Part shown: positions 35,449-47,287 of the stretch, piece by piece
Layout of the letters: the number at the start of each line of letters is the position of its first letter
How positions within the stretch are numbered: position 1 is the stretch's first letter
Assembly (NCBI RefSeq): GCF_050947875.1
Contig: NC_134572.1
Coordinates: 126,411,605 to 126,475,604, forward strand
Source: Dermacentor variabilis
Taxonomy: Eukaryota; Arthropoda; Arachnida; Ixodida; Ixodidae
Reading direction: 5' to 3'
Length of the DNA: 64,000 nt
Program-made: the position numbers and the translations under genes
The notes under the pieces: generated by a model
Database searches by the model: none
Told to the model about the DNA's origin: nothing
The model's input: the letters and a program-made list of their open reading frames with translations, nothing else

Positions 35449-36178
35449 TTAAGAGGAAGCTTTAGCTCGGGCCCAACTCCGACGCGGCCTATTCAAATAC
35501 ATGTAAAACGCAAAAACGTTTTTCTGAGATAACCCCTGGGCCAATTTTAACGAAATTTATTGCATTTGAGAGAGAAAGCTAAATTCTAGTGACTGTTGGA
35601 AGCGGAATTTCTATTTAGGGCTTGAATTTTCTTAAAGCGATTTTCAAATATTTGACCGTTTGAAAAAATAGAAGCGCGAAGTTTAGAAATTCATAGCTCC
35701 GCATCAAGAACTGATATCGCGGTTCTGTAAAGGCATTCATTAGACCATTCAAAGCGGACAAATTTGATATGTCATTCTACATCTTTCGTGAATTTGTTAC
35801 GTCGGTTACAAGCGTTTTGCAAAAGTTGTATTTCCCTATTATTAAATTTTTTTATATTCATGTATAACATAGCAATTTTGTCCGCTTTAGATGTACTATT
35901 AGATGCAATTCACAGAATTGTATTATCATTTTTAGTTGTTGAGTTGCAGAGTTGCAAACTTGATAGTTTCGTTTTTTGAAAATTTTGAATTTTTGCCAAT
36001 GTTTAATAACAAATTGTCAAGCTAACTCAAAATTTCGAAACCAACAGTCACTAGATTTTAAGTTTTTCTTTTAAATAGAACAAACCTCGTCAAATTTGGT
36101 GCAGTGGTTGCCGAGAAAAACGAATTCTCCTTTTACATGTATTTAGATAGGAGCATTCGAGCTAAAGCTTCCTCTTAA
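35449..36178. mobile_element. intact TTAA-flanked TIR element, ~722 bp
   Basis: The ends are TTAA (35,449-35,452 and 36,175-36,178) with perfect inverted GAGGAAGCTTTAGCTCG directly inside. After a gap, the arms pair again around CAAATACATGTAAAA and CGTTTTTCTC. The outer AC/GT also pairs, so TTAA may be part of the TIR rather than a duplication. There is no transposase frame. By structure it is a non-autonomous DNA element, and TTAA would suit piggyBac-type mobilisation. It is the reference for the split copy at 16.15-18.89 kb. Confidence 0.88.
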
Positions 36179-37120
36179 GTTGGGTTGATGTGTACGCAGG
36201 ACCGGCAGCATCTGCTAAGCACTCGGTCCGCTATTTCTAAAGCTGCCTGTAACTTCGCTAGCAGAGACAGCGCTGGAATGAATGGAAACGTCGCCTTGTG
36301 ACGAATAAGGGAAGCCACAACGGAACATGGCGGGCGCCCAACTCTTTTATTTGAAACAAGGCTTGCCGCTCACCGGGCACGTCGCCTTTTCGTCGCGAAA
36401 CACCTGCTAGAAGCTTGTCGCGCTTGGTACATGCTCCTGCGTTGTACTTCTTTAGGCGGAAATCGTGCGATATTCTTGAAAACACTGGAGCTTTTGCGAA
36501 CGCTTTGATGTTGCGAATGCTGTAAGGTTTTGAACCTTCTAAAAGCTGCGTTATAGAATTGGCAATACTGCTCACAAAGCAGCTCGCAAGTTCTTTCAGC
36601 CTTCCGTGATCAGCCAGAGCTCGAGGCTTATCAAGCCTGCAGTCTGACGTCACTCGGTCCCCTCTCTTTTCTCTTGCTCTCAACGTGTGTTAACTTCGCG
36701 AACGTGGGCCCTCACGGTGCCTCCTGGGATCCACCCTGCTCACCCAGGCGTTTCGTGATTCGTGTTTTGGTACCCGTCCGAAGGCGAGTCCATATTTCTG
36801 CGAGAAAGGAAAATGAAGAAGAGCGTGCGCTAAGTCTCAGACCATGCCCTCTTGTAAGAACTCATGGGTTGCTTGCGTTGCATACACGCGCATTCCTGAC
36901 AATGTCTTCACGCGGCTTTCTATGACGATTCAAAAGTGCATGACAGCCAGCCTTCGAGTGGCAATTTTTTGGGGCGCAAGTGTTAACCAGGGAACGATGT
37001 CGGCATGCACGAACGCTTTCTATACTTGGATGTCCGCAAGAATTCGCCAAGCACGTTAATCATTGGTGTGGTAGTCGCGCAGTCAGTTTCAGCATTCCTT
37101 ATGGAGACAACTGTGCACTT
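36179..37120. other. anonymous non-coding DNA
   Basis: The longest frame (minus, 36,683-36,258) has no family signature or composition suggesting a real protein. Nothing else recognised. Confidence 0.35.
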
Positions 37121-37123
37121 CAG

Positions 37124-37202
37124 CTCTCAGCGAGAATATGTGTTCTCGCTGAGAGAACACATATTGAACACATATATGAACGCATACATATGTGTATGTG
37201 TT
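37124..37202. repeat. overlapping perfect hairpins
   Basis: CTCTCAGCGAGAA (37,124-37,136) pairs with TTCTCGCTGAGAG (37,143-37,155). Overlapping it, AATATGTGTTCTC (37,135-37,147) pairs with GAGAACACATATT (37,153-37,165). Both arms are 13 bp and perfect, with loops of 6 and 5 bases, and they share bases, so only one can form at a time. GAACACATA (from 37,166) also finds TATGTGTTC near 37,194-37,202. Confidence 0.95.
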
Positions 37203-37227
37203 CTCCGTAATTTTTAATGTGCGTTCA

Positions 37228-37339
37228 TGCCTGTGTGTTTATCTGCGTGGTCCCGCTGCCTGTCGGGCTCTGCCACTCAAGCCCAATGAGGCTTTGGCAG
37301 GCCGGATGTTTGTACATTTTTTCAATGCTTGGCGCAATA

Positions 37340-37373
<34 letters not shown>
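37228..37373 (+). repeat. LINE 3' end with (ATT)10 tail
   Basis: A 3'-UTR-like stretch with AAGCCCAATGAGGCTTTGGC, an internal inverted repeat around AAGCC/GGCTT, leads into GGCGCAATAAAGT and a pure (ATT)n run (37,344-37,373). AATAAA immediately before a simple-repeat tail is typical of LINE 3' ends of the I type. No coding part remains. Confidence 0.6.
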
Positions 37374-40192
37374 TCGTTCATTAATTCCATATTTACAGTT
37401 TGCGCAGCAGTAAGGGAGCATTACCGCAGGGCAGATAGGGTAATATTAAAATGAAGGCTAATGTAGAAGCAGGCATGCAGCATAATGTCACTACATGTAG
37501 TTGATGATAAAATACCAATTGCGCGCCATGGGTGCACATGTGAAGGAACAAAGAAATACTTTACTAATGGAAATCGCAAGGAGCGATAAGCATGAGAAGC
37601 GCAACATTTGAGCAATACGGTTCACAGTTCAATAGCCACTGCAAGAGAACAGTCAGTATTGGTTTCTACTAGATGCGATTGAAGGAAATTCCACTCGCTG
37701 GTTGATTTTACGAAAGGAGAGAGGAAGAACTTCATGTATATCTTTAATAACATTTTGAAGTAGCTGCAATGAGCCCTTTCCGGGAGCTTATATTTCTTCT
37801 TGGTTAACATTATTATTCTTCTCCTATGATTTGCGACATTTCCAGTCAGTACGAACTGAAATTTCATCTGTCGGCATTCAAAATGAGGCAAAACTCTAAC
37901 GTTCAGTGGGTTTTGACATTCGCCCCTAATGTAGACAGCGAGACCAGAATGACATATCGTGCACAATTTTGTTTGCTGAGAAACTTGCTCTGCCCTTATG
38001 TCGCACATGTCTTTAAGGAAAAGATTGCTTAGTAATTTTGAAAACCCTCTTTTCAGCGAACCTCTGTATACTTCAAAAAGTTAGGCACTATTATAAATGG
38101 GTCACTATGTAAAGACTGCGGCTAAATGTATCTCTGTTATTTGAAATATATATGTTAAATAGCAAAAACATTTGAAGCGTTCGGAAACAGGAAAACTCTT
38201 TGACAGTGAGTATAGGAATGTCATTTCGTAGAGTTCAATCAACGTTCAGTTGGTGTCCACGTTGCAAGACAAACGCAGCAACAGGTTGAATTCATATTAA
38301 AGTACTCCTTAGCGGATAAGGATAGATAGGTGTTTGTACTAACTAATGTTTCACAATGCTGCATGCTGTAGTGCTTTTTGTGTACGTACACGAGCTATAA
38401 ACTGAATTGTCTCTTTCAGTCTTTCATGCAATGTTTCTACATCAAGGGCACGCCCATTTGATGACGCCATTTCTGTGTGGCGCGAAATATAATATACGCA
38501 ATACTGATTGACACAGCGCACGTAACATTCTCATTGCACCTGTTGCAGCCCAGGCGACTAACGATTATGACGAGCGGGTCATCTAATAAACGTTTAAACA
38601 TTTTATCGACTATTATTCAAGGCGAGCTTATCACTATTCCATTATTTATTTTATTCAATGATGTAGACCGGGATGGCTACGTTTTATTAAGCTGTATATC
38701 ACTCACGCGACGCTTCGACACCTCCGACGTACAACGCTGTTCTGCTATTTGTTCAGAACGCAACAGCTATACGTACTATCAAATCAACCATGTGAGACGG
38801 AATGACCTCCGCACGCTCAATCAACACCGAAGCAGACAGAGATGTCCCTCAGCGGGTTCCTGCGCTGCATAGCCCGTGACCCACGTCGTCACGTGATTGT
38901 CGGGGCCCGTTTGTTTCCCGTATAGGCAGGGCCGTTCTAATTTACGACCAGCGATAAGAAGCGTGAGCGTGCGTTTGCTGGCAACAAATGCGTTTCGCTT
39001 CTCAGCATGAACACGAACGTGGTTGTTGGCACGCGGCGAAACCACTTTCTCCCTGCTCGCGGGTTTGTGTCATTTGCACGCGAAGGTACGTTCTGCGCGC
39101 TTTTCTTTTCCTTTCTTTCTGCATTGTAAGAGCGCGTCTATTGCCTTTCTTTTGGTTTTTCCACATTTGCCGACGCGAATCGCGCGTAAAACTAGGGGAA
39201 TAGCTGAAGATGGGAGGCGCGCGACGCAAAGCGTCGCATTTCCGAACAACCGAGCGCAATGAGTACTTTTTTGACCCTCGCAGACGGTGTCTTCTTCGAG
39301 AAAGGTAAACATTCGCGTGATTTCTCGCAGTATCATTTCAACGGTTGTAAAATACGGGCAGAAGGCAGCTCCCGAAGCTGTTCCGAATTCGAAGTTGCAA
39401 ACATACATAAGGGGTAGTGTATAGAGTTTATACACGCTGCCAACAAAACAAGGTTGAAAGGAGACTTAACAGTTCTCATTTCATTGCTATTACTCGCGAT
39501 TTTAACGCACCAATCTATTATTTGAGAAAAAAAAATGCTCATTGTATGCAGACGACTGTACGGGGACAAGCAAATCGGACAAACAAAGCGCTGCAGTGAT
39601 ACAGCGCTGTGCCCGGAAATGCATGGTATACCGACTGGCCAAACATATACAACCTCTTTGTGTTTGTGTAAACCCTCGTCAAGCAGAACAACACCAATGC
39701 GAGTGGCAGTACATGTAATACCTTAATCTACGAGTATGCAATTGCACTTGTTTGCCCGTAATCCTCACAGCAGGTAAAACAGTGAGACAGGTGGCGCACT
39801 ATTCTTGCATTGCACTACTGCGACAGCATTCCGCCTAGGAGTTTCCGTCGCATACCCTGCAATACTTCGCTGCCTACGTTTTCATTACGCTGCAACATTC
39901 AATTGACGTGACATATTGTGGCACTCTGCAGTGACGTACTAGCCCAGCAGCACGTTCGTTCAAGTGTGATGTTCCAGTACCCGTGAGGGGAACCGGCACA
40001 GAGAGGTGGCCCTATACTGTATTCACGGGTGACGCTTAGTTTTCCATACCTTGCACGCGCCACTCGTTTTTAATGTTCCACATCGTGCTGCGTAAGCAGA
40101 GCGGGTTGCCGCAGGGAAACACTATGCGTATACGTCTTTGATTTGTGGACCGTCTTGTTACGCTTTCTTGGGCCTGTTTACTTTCACTTCAG
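37374..40192. other. anonymous non-coding DNA
   Basis: No frame shows a recognisable domain. The plus frame 38,477-38,872 (131 codons) is the longest and looks like chance. A somewhat GC-richer segment occupies about 38,870-39,270. Confidence 0.35.
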
Positions 40193-40325
40193 AGTTGCTG
40201 CTGTGTAGTTGTTTGCGTCAGCCCAGCGCTCGCCGTCGACCTGCCTCTCGGAAAATGGACCTATGTACGAGTCAAAGCGGCCATTATGAACTCGCCCTCC
40301 TTTCTCTCGGCTTTCTTGGGAAGAG
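40193..40325 (+). other. candidate internal exon (weak)
   Basis: A pyrimidine-rich run ending TTTCACTTCAG gives a plausible acceptor at 40,192, and GAAGAG/GTTAGC a plausible donor at 40,326. Between them one frame is open with GC-ending codons and reads a hydrophobic Cys-rich start, then LPLGKWTYVRVKAAIMNSP. There is no ATG upstream in frame. No neighbouring exon is visible and I do not recognise the peptide, so it may be chance. Confidence 0.2.
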
Positions 40326-40329
40326 GTTA

Positions 40330-40796
40330 GCGACAATATATCATTGTCTTCGATTTTATTTATTTTCTACACACTACAGACATTTCGGTCCTAGCAGAGG
40401 GGCAGTAGAATGCATACAAACAAAAGAGAACAAATTAGGAACAAGCAAGTACAAATGTATACAATCTTTAGTCGCACTGGTCTGTAAACTGTCGTTCCAA
40501 TCTGATATTGTTATGGGGAAAAAAAAAGAAAATTTAAACGTGTCATTTCGAGCATAATAGGGTGTTAGTGAGTCTGGATGATGCTGCCTTGTGTGTCGGG
40601 TTATTGCTGGCATTATGTAAGTCGATGGTTTCATTTCAAGCCTGTTGTTGAGAAGGGAAAGGAATTCAAGCCTTAGCAGCTTTCGGCGTGATTCAAGAGT
40701 GGGTATGGAATTACTTTCATTCTCTCTCGCTTTCTTTTCTTCCTTTATGAGTTCTCCGAGGCTTCCGGAAAAAAAAATTTCCCTTAGCGTGCGCAA
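40330..40796 (-). pseudogene. CR1/L2-like LINE ORF2 C-terminus
   Basis: On the minus strand, residues from about 40,715 to 40,374 read SIPTLESRRKLLRLEFLSLL, then ITRHTRQHHPDSLTPYYARN, then FKFSFFFPITISDWNDSL. The pattern of SRR..L.RL.FL, RRHHP.SLTPY.AR.D.FK.SFFP and WN.L is the C-terminal signature of CR1/L2-group LINE reverse transcriptases. The frame ends at 40,374 and is followed within 50 bp by AATAAATAAAATC, a likely 3' end. The RT catalytic core is absent, so this is a 5'-truncated fragment and inactive. Confidence 0.72.
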
Positions 40797-40799
40797 GGG

Positions 40800-42519
40800 C
40801 CGCGTCTTAGAATAATGGAAAGATTAAACGTGATTGAGACGAGGGGTGAGCCCAAAATTATTCCGCTGTGAAATACGACGCCGTACGGAAATGAAACGGT
40901 GCTTCATTTCGTGACCGGGAAATGAACCTGCGCGAGCGCTTGTTCGGCTGACTGCCACAAGGACGTCAGCCTTTCTTAGGGTCCTTTTCTGGCTGCATTA
41001 ATTTCTTCCTCTCGTAGGACGCTTACTCTCTTTAAAATAGATTTATCTAATTACCAGGCCAGAAAAGTGGCGCGTCTTTCGTGACTTTAAAGGAACAATG
41101 AACTCTTCTTATATCGAGCGCTTCCTCTCAGGAGTACTCCTCCTTTTTTTATTTCAGCTGTGCTTGAACAATCACACTCGTTCTGAGCGTACGATATTCT
41201 TTGGTTGCACAATGAGCATGAACTTCTATTGTTTAACGCAAGTGCATACGGAACGCTTCTTCTGATTAACTAAACTATTTTTTTATTGTTGAACTTTATG
41301 GTTCGGTATTTAAAATGGTAGAATATTTGAGCGTTGGTGGTCTCTGCGCCTTATAATGGGAATGGCCTATACCCTTAAATTCTTAACCGCGCATTACTAT
41401 AACCTTTTGTTGGCCGTGCCCACTTTCCCAATCGAGTATTTTCGCGCACGAGATTGGTGGCGTATGACAATAAGTCCTGCGTAAATGTGCAAATCACGGA
41501 AGATTCTATAAAAGAAAAATGACTTATGGGCTGTGGCGTATAAATGAAAAGTAAACACGCAATCCTTAGCGCTCAAGTACGAAGTACATTCGAGTACAGT
41601 GTGAACTCTGACTTGAGTGAACCTCAATGGGCCGAAGGAAATAGTTCACTTAACCGAAAGTTCACTAAACTTAATATTCACTACAACAGGGAACAGCATA
41701 CGGCACAGCAGACATCGAGTCAAAAGTGTGAAATGCAATTGATGGAGATAGAGAGAACGAAAGAGAGAGACAAATGAGATACGAAAGGCCGGGAGGGAGC
41801 ATTTTATGCTGTTTCGTACATGAGTATATACGAAGTGCGTAACAGCTACTTTCCTGCCAATCTCATTCAGAAAAAAAAAAAACAATAATTTTCATTTGCG
41901 CCAGTGCTCCTAAACCGAAAGAAGTAACTAAGCTGTCTACAGAGTCCATTTTTGTGAATTTCATCTGGTACAGGTTGTTCCTGAGACACGATGTCTTGCG
42001 ACATTCCATGATATCGTACGGCCTCGGCTCGACTTGCAGGATTTGCATCTGCCTCTGACATTGCATGTTCCTCACAGCACTCTTCTTCTTCGGGACGAAC
42101 AGTGGAAACAATTTCCAGATCTGTTAGTTCAGCACAGGTAACGAACTCACTGTCACACTGCACTGCCACACTGTCACATTGGAAGGACGATTTGTGGGCT
42201 GCGGGCATCGGCTACGCCAGAACTTCAGAGCGCAAACTTCGTTGAACTGATCGAAAAAATATGCCAGGTGCACTGATGAAGTTCGTTCAACTGAAATATT
42301 CGCTATTGAGAAATTCATTTAAATGAAATATTTTGGATAGAATACATAGGAAAACCACCGGGGATTTTCTAACAGTTTGTTATTCCAAAATATTCGTTAA
42401 ACTGACGTTGGTACAACTGAGAGATTACTCTATGAAGTGTATTCTTACGAACATCTGGCCACGGCCAGGGGCGCTATAACGTAAAGCTATGGTAAAGTTT
42501 TCTATTCCAATTCTGCTGT
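40800..42519. other. anonymous non-coding DNA
   Basis: Two overlapping minus frames (42,208-41,867 and 42,111-41,863) are open without recognisable domains. No element ends or tRNA-like boxes seen. Confidence 0.35.
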
Positions 42520-43145
42520 CAGCCCTCCACGATTGGTCAAAAGCTTTTTTCGACCACCCTCACTTTATCTGTCTGTCACGCGACGTCACGAAAACCGCGA
42601 TACCTCCCCATCTGATATGATGTGTACACATTGATTATGCATTATTTGACAGAAAAAAAGAAAAACAGTTGTTTCTGATTCGACACCTTTTCGCCATTAG
42701 CCCCCGGCTATTGGCCAAAAGCTTTCGGATTGCACCCACTTCACCTGCCTGTCACGCGAAGTCGCAAAACCGCGAAAACTCACCGCGTCAAAGTGACGTG
42801 TACGTATTAAACATGCATTAATATGCCGAACAAAACTGAATTTTCTTCTGAATAGCCGCAGGCTGCCCCGTTCCGAAAGGAATGAAAGATGGCTGCCGCC
42901 GATCGCTCGGGCGCTGGCTACTCGCACCTGCCGGAGAGCATGGGTGCATTTGCGTATAATCAAATTTCTTGCGTGGTCGTGTAACGTTTTCGAGCACTTT
43001 CGGCACGTTTACCACCTCATATTGCCAACTTTTCTTTGCTGAGGGTCTGTTTTAGCCTCATTCTTAAGCTTCCGTTGCATGCCACCGCGATTTTCGACCA
43101 GCCACCGCAAGCTATGTAAGCGAAAGCCGACCAATCGCAGACGCC
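42520..43145. mobile_element. candidate TIR element with tandem internal unit
   Basis: CGATTGGTC near 42,530 recurs inverted as GACCAATCG near 43,130, and sequence around both shares AAAGC/GCTTT. Inside, a ~178-bp unit is repeated. It starts ATTGG(T/C)CAAAAGCTTT at 42,532 and 42,710, and both copies contain CCTGTCTGTCACGCGA-like and AAAACCGCGA blocks. No protein frame. The ends are short, so class is uncertain. Confidence 0.5.
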
Positions 43146-46100
43146 GGAACCACCCTCTTCACTCGGTTATCAATTTTCCATGCACCGGCTCTGCTCCATC
43201 GAATCCCTCTCCACTTGAGCGTTCTCCTCGTCCCTTGTCAGCCAATTAGATACGACAAGCCGCTCAGTGTAGGCAATGTTATTCGTTTTTTAAGCAAACA
43301 AAATTGTCCTCCTATGAACGAGGAGAACGTTTTATTGGTGTGTTCAGACAACCCTGCGGGTAACCGCCCGGTGGTTGCATGCTTTCGCCAACCCCGTGCT
43401 GTAGTGGCCGCGGAAAGACGCGCTTTCCTTGCCAGTCTCAAACTCTTGAGTTCGCACTGTTGGAACATTTAGAGCGGGCTGCCGATTACCGCGGCGCCAG
43501 GTATGAGCAGCTCCCGCGTGCGAGCGAAAACGCATGCGGGCACGCGCGCATTGTATCGCAGGGAAGAGCGAGTCAGCCACATTTGAGCAAGTTGCCAGCA
43601 CGGGAAACTTCCCCCCTCCTTAATAGCGCACGTTTTGCGTTCGCCGTCACTGTTTCATTAGCGCGCGTGTGTTCCCGCTGTGGCTGGTGCACCTTCTCGT
43701 GTAAGAGCAGATGGCAACATGTTACAACGGCGTTATGTAGCAGGAACAGTCGACGCCATGACGTCTGCTGAAGGTGAGGGGCGAGCCGTCAGAGGGTGCC
43801 GGTGGCTGACTGCTGACGCTGATTACTGAGCTCACGCTGACTACCGCCACTTTCATTACGTTAATTACAGTTCAGAAAGCTCAACGGGAGTGTGCGCGGG
43901 GTATTCATGGGACGCTTAGGGAGGTGAAAGCGGTTTGTGGCTATTGTGACCGCCGCTGAAGCATTCCTCTCAAGCACGTTTTTGGAGCGACTTTTCCAGT
44001 GAGCACGCACCCTGCCTACCGAGAGCGAGCCTTCCCTCTCCGCTGCCTCCTGCCATGTGGGCTGGCGCACTTGGTTTCTTTCGCTTTGTACAGTATAATG
44101 AAATAGAACGGGCGTGCCAGAGGAAGGGGTAGGGGGGCGCTATTGGCGTTAGTTCTGATTTGTGACATGTTTTCTCACAATAGGGAGCGTTCAAAGACGC
44201 ACATAATTAAGTGCTGCGTGTACAAAGACACCCCGTCCCGCAAACGCTGACAGCGCCGCCTAGCATCAGTGAATATTTAGCATTAGTTTATGGTCATCAT
44301 GGTTGCTGCAGGGTGCTCCAGTTGTGACTGTCCAGAACTGCTAGAAGAAAGCCTTTAGGAAAGTGTTAACCTAAATGCAATCATTTTTAGCCAGGAGAAG
44401 GGAAACAGAGGCTCAATTTTTGTTAGTCACCACCATTTTAAAGCCAGAAGGCAATTAACAGAGAAACGCATATGGGCAATTTGTTGTGGTTAAAATTGAA
44501 GTCTAGAAATTAATCAAGGAAAGAGCAAATGAAAGTGGACGAAAAGACAACTTGTTCTGGTGGTGACCGAATCCACAACAGTATGCGTGCGATGCACTAC
44601 TAATTGTGCTACGGCGACAGTCATCAATCCGTCCACTAACTTGTGTATTCATGCGTACTAGATCAAGCCCAAGACTGTGTAGCCATCGCCACTCAAAGCC
44701 ATGGCGGGCTGATATGGAACACTTCTTTTCGCCCCGTGTTTTTATCGTATGCTTTCCTTGGCTTAATTGTTTGCTGGCTTTATATGTTCATGGATAGCTT
44801 TAGCAGCACTTTCTAAGAAGGGTAGGATTTCTAAGGTACCTCGAAAGTCATGTCAGTCTTTGCATTTTTGTTAAGCAGATATAATTTTACAATAGCAGGG
44901 CTTCAATTTGCCACGTGTAACACGTGCCCTAGAGGGTATAGGTTAAAAATGGCAGTTACTGAATTTACTTTATTAGCAATCTGAACATTGAGATTTATCA
45001 TGCAAGTAGCTTTCTCCTCTTCCATGGACCCACGAGAATGCGGAAACCTGCGTTCTTCCAGAAAGCTAGTAACGAGCGAAGCAGCTATCTGCTCAGCCAA
45101 AATGAAGCTATAATTTGCTGTTCGACAACCATGACATGTCTCAAGAGAGAGGACAGACAAAAGAAATTAGAATGGCTGGGAAGTTGACCAGGACAGAAAG
45201 TCCGGTCTGCCACCCTACAATGGAGAGCGAGGGAGAGCTATGTAGAAAGATAGTACGGAGACAGAGCACAGTACACGTGATCAGAACCCGTCACGGTCAA
45301 TGCTCGCGATCAGCGCTCACTATCACAGCACTGGATCACGCACAACACACTGAAGACCTGTACAGGCTTTGGGGTCTGTGATGGTCTGTAGTCAATGGTC
45401 TGTGATCAGAGCAGCGCAGTCGCGAGTTATCGTTTTGTGAGCACTGTAGCGAGGACAGCCACAGAGAAGGCGTTCAAGGCTCGCCTCATGGGCCACAGTC
45501 ACCACACCTAGCGTTGTCGACGACACCAATACGAAAAGCAAAATACTTCGTAAATACCACTCCTAGCAGCAGTCTACAAAGCACGGTGGCATCACGTCGC
45601 CAGAATTCAGTCGCAATGCGAAATGGAGGAATGGAGAGTCCAGGCGGAATGGAGAGTCCAGGTGGTGCGGTCGGTCGTTTGAAAATCTTGGAATATTTCA
45701 CAGTGAGAAAGTGACGTCTCGTGCAAGCACCAGGAAGCTTTCTAGCTCTCAAGAGGAATTTCTAAGGTGTCCCTCATGCAATGACTCGAATACTACATGT
45801 TGTGTATCTTTATTCACGTTAATTTATCTCGCAAATAACTTTTGTACATAAATTTAATGTTGGAATCCTTCTATTACGGAAAGTTTGCCTATGCCTTACG
45901 TCGTTACGTGAAACAAGGATGCATTGCTTTGCATAATTTATCTTTATCTGTTCCTCTCGCACAGATTAAGAAGTGCTTCGTCACGCCATGCACTAGAGCT
46001 ATTCAAGGTGTCTTCCGATGTTCCTAAGCCCTTCAAATGTTTCTTCGACTTCCGTTCGCTATTTCACCAAATTCAGTCGTAACGAGTGCTCTCCACGTTC

Positions 46101-47228
46101 GCTATGAGACACCCGTCTACTGCTCACGCGCTTGCACGCATTCACCGATAACTTAATCCGACCTCTCTTGAGTAGAATAACTGCGAATGCACTTGCCGAT
46201 CAAGTTATACTTTCAACCTATCTGGCTCTTATAAGCCGCCGTACGTTCTTTTTCTTGTTCTCTTCTCCTGCGTATGCATGAATAAAATGATATAGCCAAA
46301 TATTTATCGTGCGCGTATCTTGGGTAAAGGACTATATCGGCTGCAACAAAAATGAATCAGATTACGCGATGTGGATGTGGATGTGGAGCGTAAAGTGGAT
46401 GAAACCAGCGACAAACAGCTGTCGAACGAAAATCTAAATGTCTTCCCCTATATGTCAGCTGAAATAAAATGATATAGAAAGAGGGACTTACGTCACTTAG
46501 CATGGCGCAGATTACATGGAATAACAAATATGCAGCATTTGGATGCAATGTCAACTCCCATAAGGCCTATAATGCTGAGCAGTGATTCTGATCCCGATGA
46601 GGCCATGAGAGAGTGAGACGGGGAAAAAAACTCTGTAGTTCACTGACTATAATCAGCAAGAAAAAAGGAATGCAGAGGCAGACAGGTCTCCTACCACCAT
46701 CTATTTTGTTAAATATTGCAACCATTCAGGGCAAAGGATTACATCGCATTCCATCGATATGGCTAAATGTGAAAAACTATTTTCTTTCTTTATTGCTATA
46801 GCAATTATATGGACACTACAGCCGAATTTCCGCCCCCGCCTTTAGCGTCGCCATTTCCGTGATGTTCCCTATAAAGTCCAAGGGTGATAACGTCGCGTCC
46901 GCTCGCCGTATGCTGCAGGTGCGAACGAAACCTTGCTTGCGGGGGTGAGCCGATCAGAATAACGACTTGACGTGGCGATTTTTGCCAGCTCGCGCTGGCA
47001 AGAAGGGATAGGAGTGCGCGCGTTTAGGAGGTCCAACTGGCTCAGCAACGTGTCTTCCTGAAATGCAAAACATATAAACACAGCTCCAATAGCTGTCCCT
47101 GCTCCCTGAATCCAAAAAGAAAGAGCTAGGTGAGCGGGTTACCGCGCAGCGGGGAAGTGGCATACCATTTGCAACTCATTTGATCATTTCTAACGGAAAA
47201 CAAAAGACGATTTTTTTTACCATATGTC
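43146..47228. other. anonymous DNA with a small 18-bp duplication
   Basis: No gene recognised. GGAATGGAGAGTCCAGG occurs twice in tandem with an 18-bp period (45,628-45,663). The moderately GC-rich stretch 43,400-43,800 has open frames on both strands, none with a known motif. Confidence 0.4.
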
Positions 47229-47287
47229 ACGGCGCTCTTTGACCATAGCTGGCCCTTGCACCATTAAACACCACACATCAATCAATC
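47229..47287 (+). repeat. I-superfamily LINE 3' terminus, ~60 bp
   Basis: GGCGCTCTTTGACCATAG, then CTGGCCCTTGCACCATTAAA and a short ATCAATCAATC tail, match the 3' end of the complete LINE at 62.34-62.40 kb (GGCGCTCTTTGGCCACAT, CTGGCCCTTGCGCCAATAAA, (AATC)n). It is an extreme 5' truncation of the same family or a close one. Confidence 0.75.

Noticed and set aside
40145..40330. A small secreted protein with signal-peptide-like start
   Set aside because: There is no ATG: the frame opens at GTG after an in-frame TGA. Only the inner part, as a possible exon, is kept as a weak lead.
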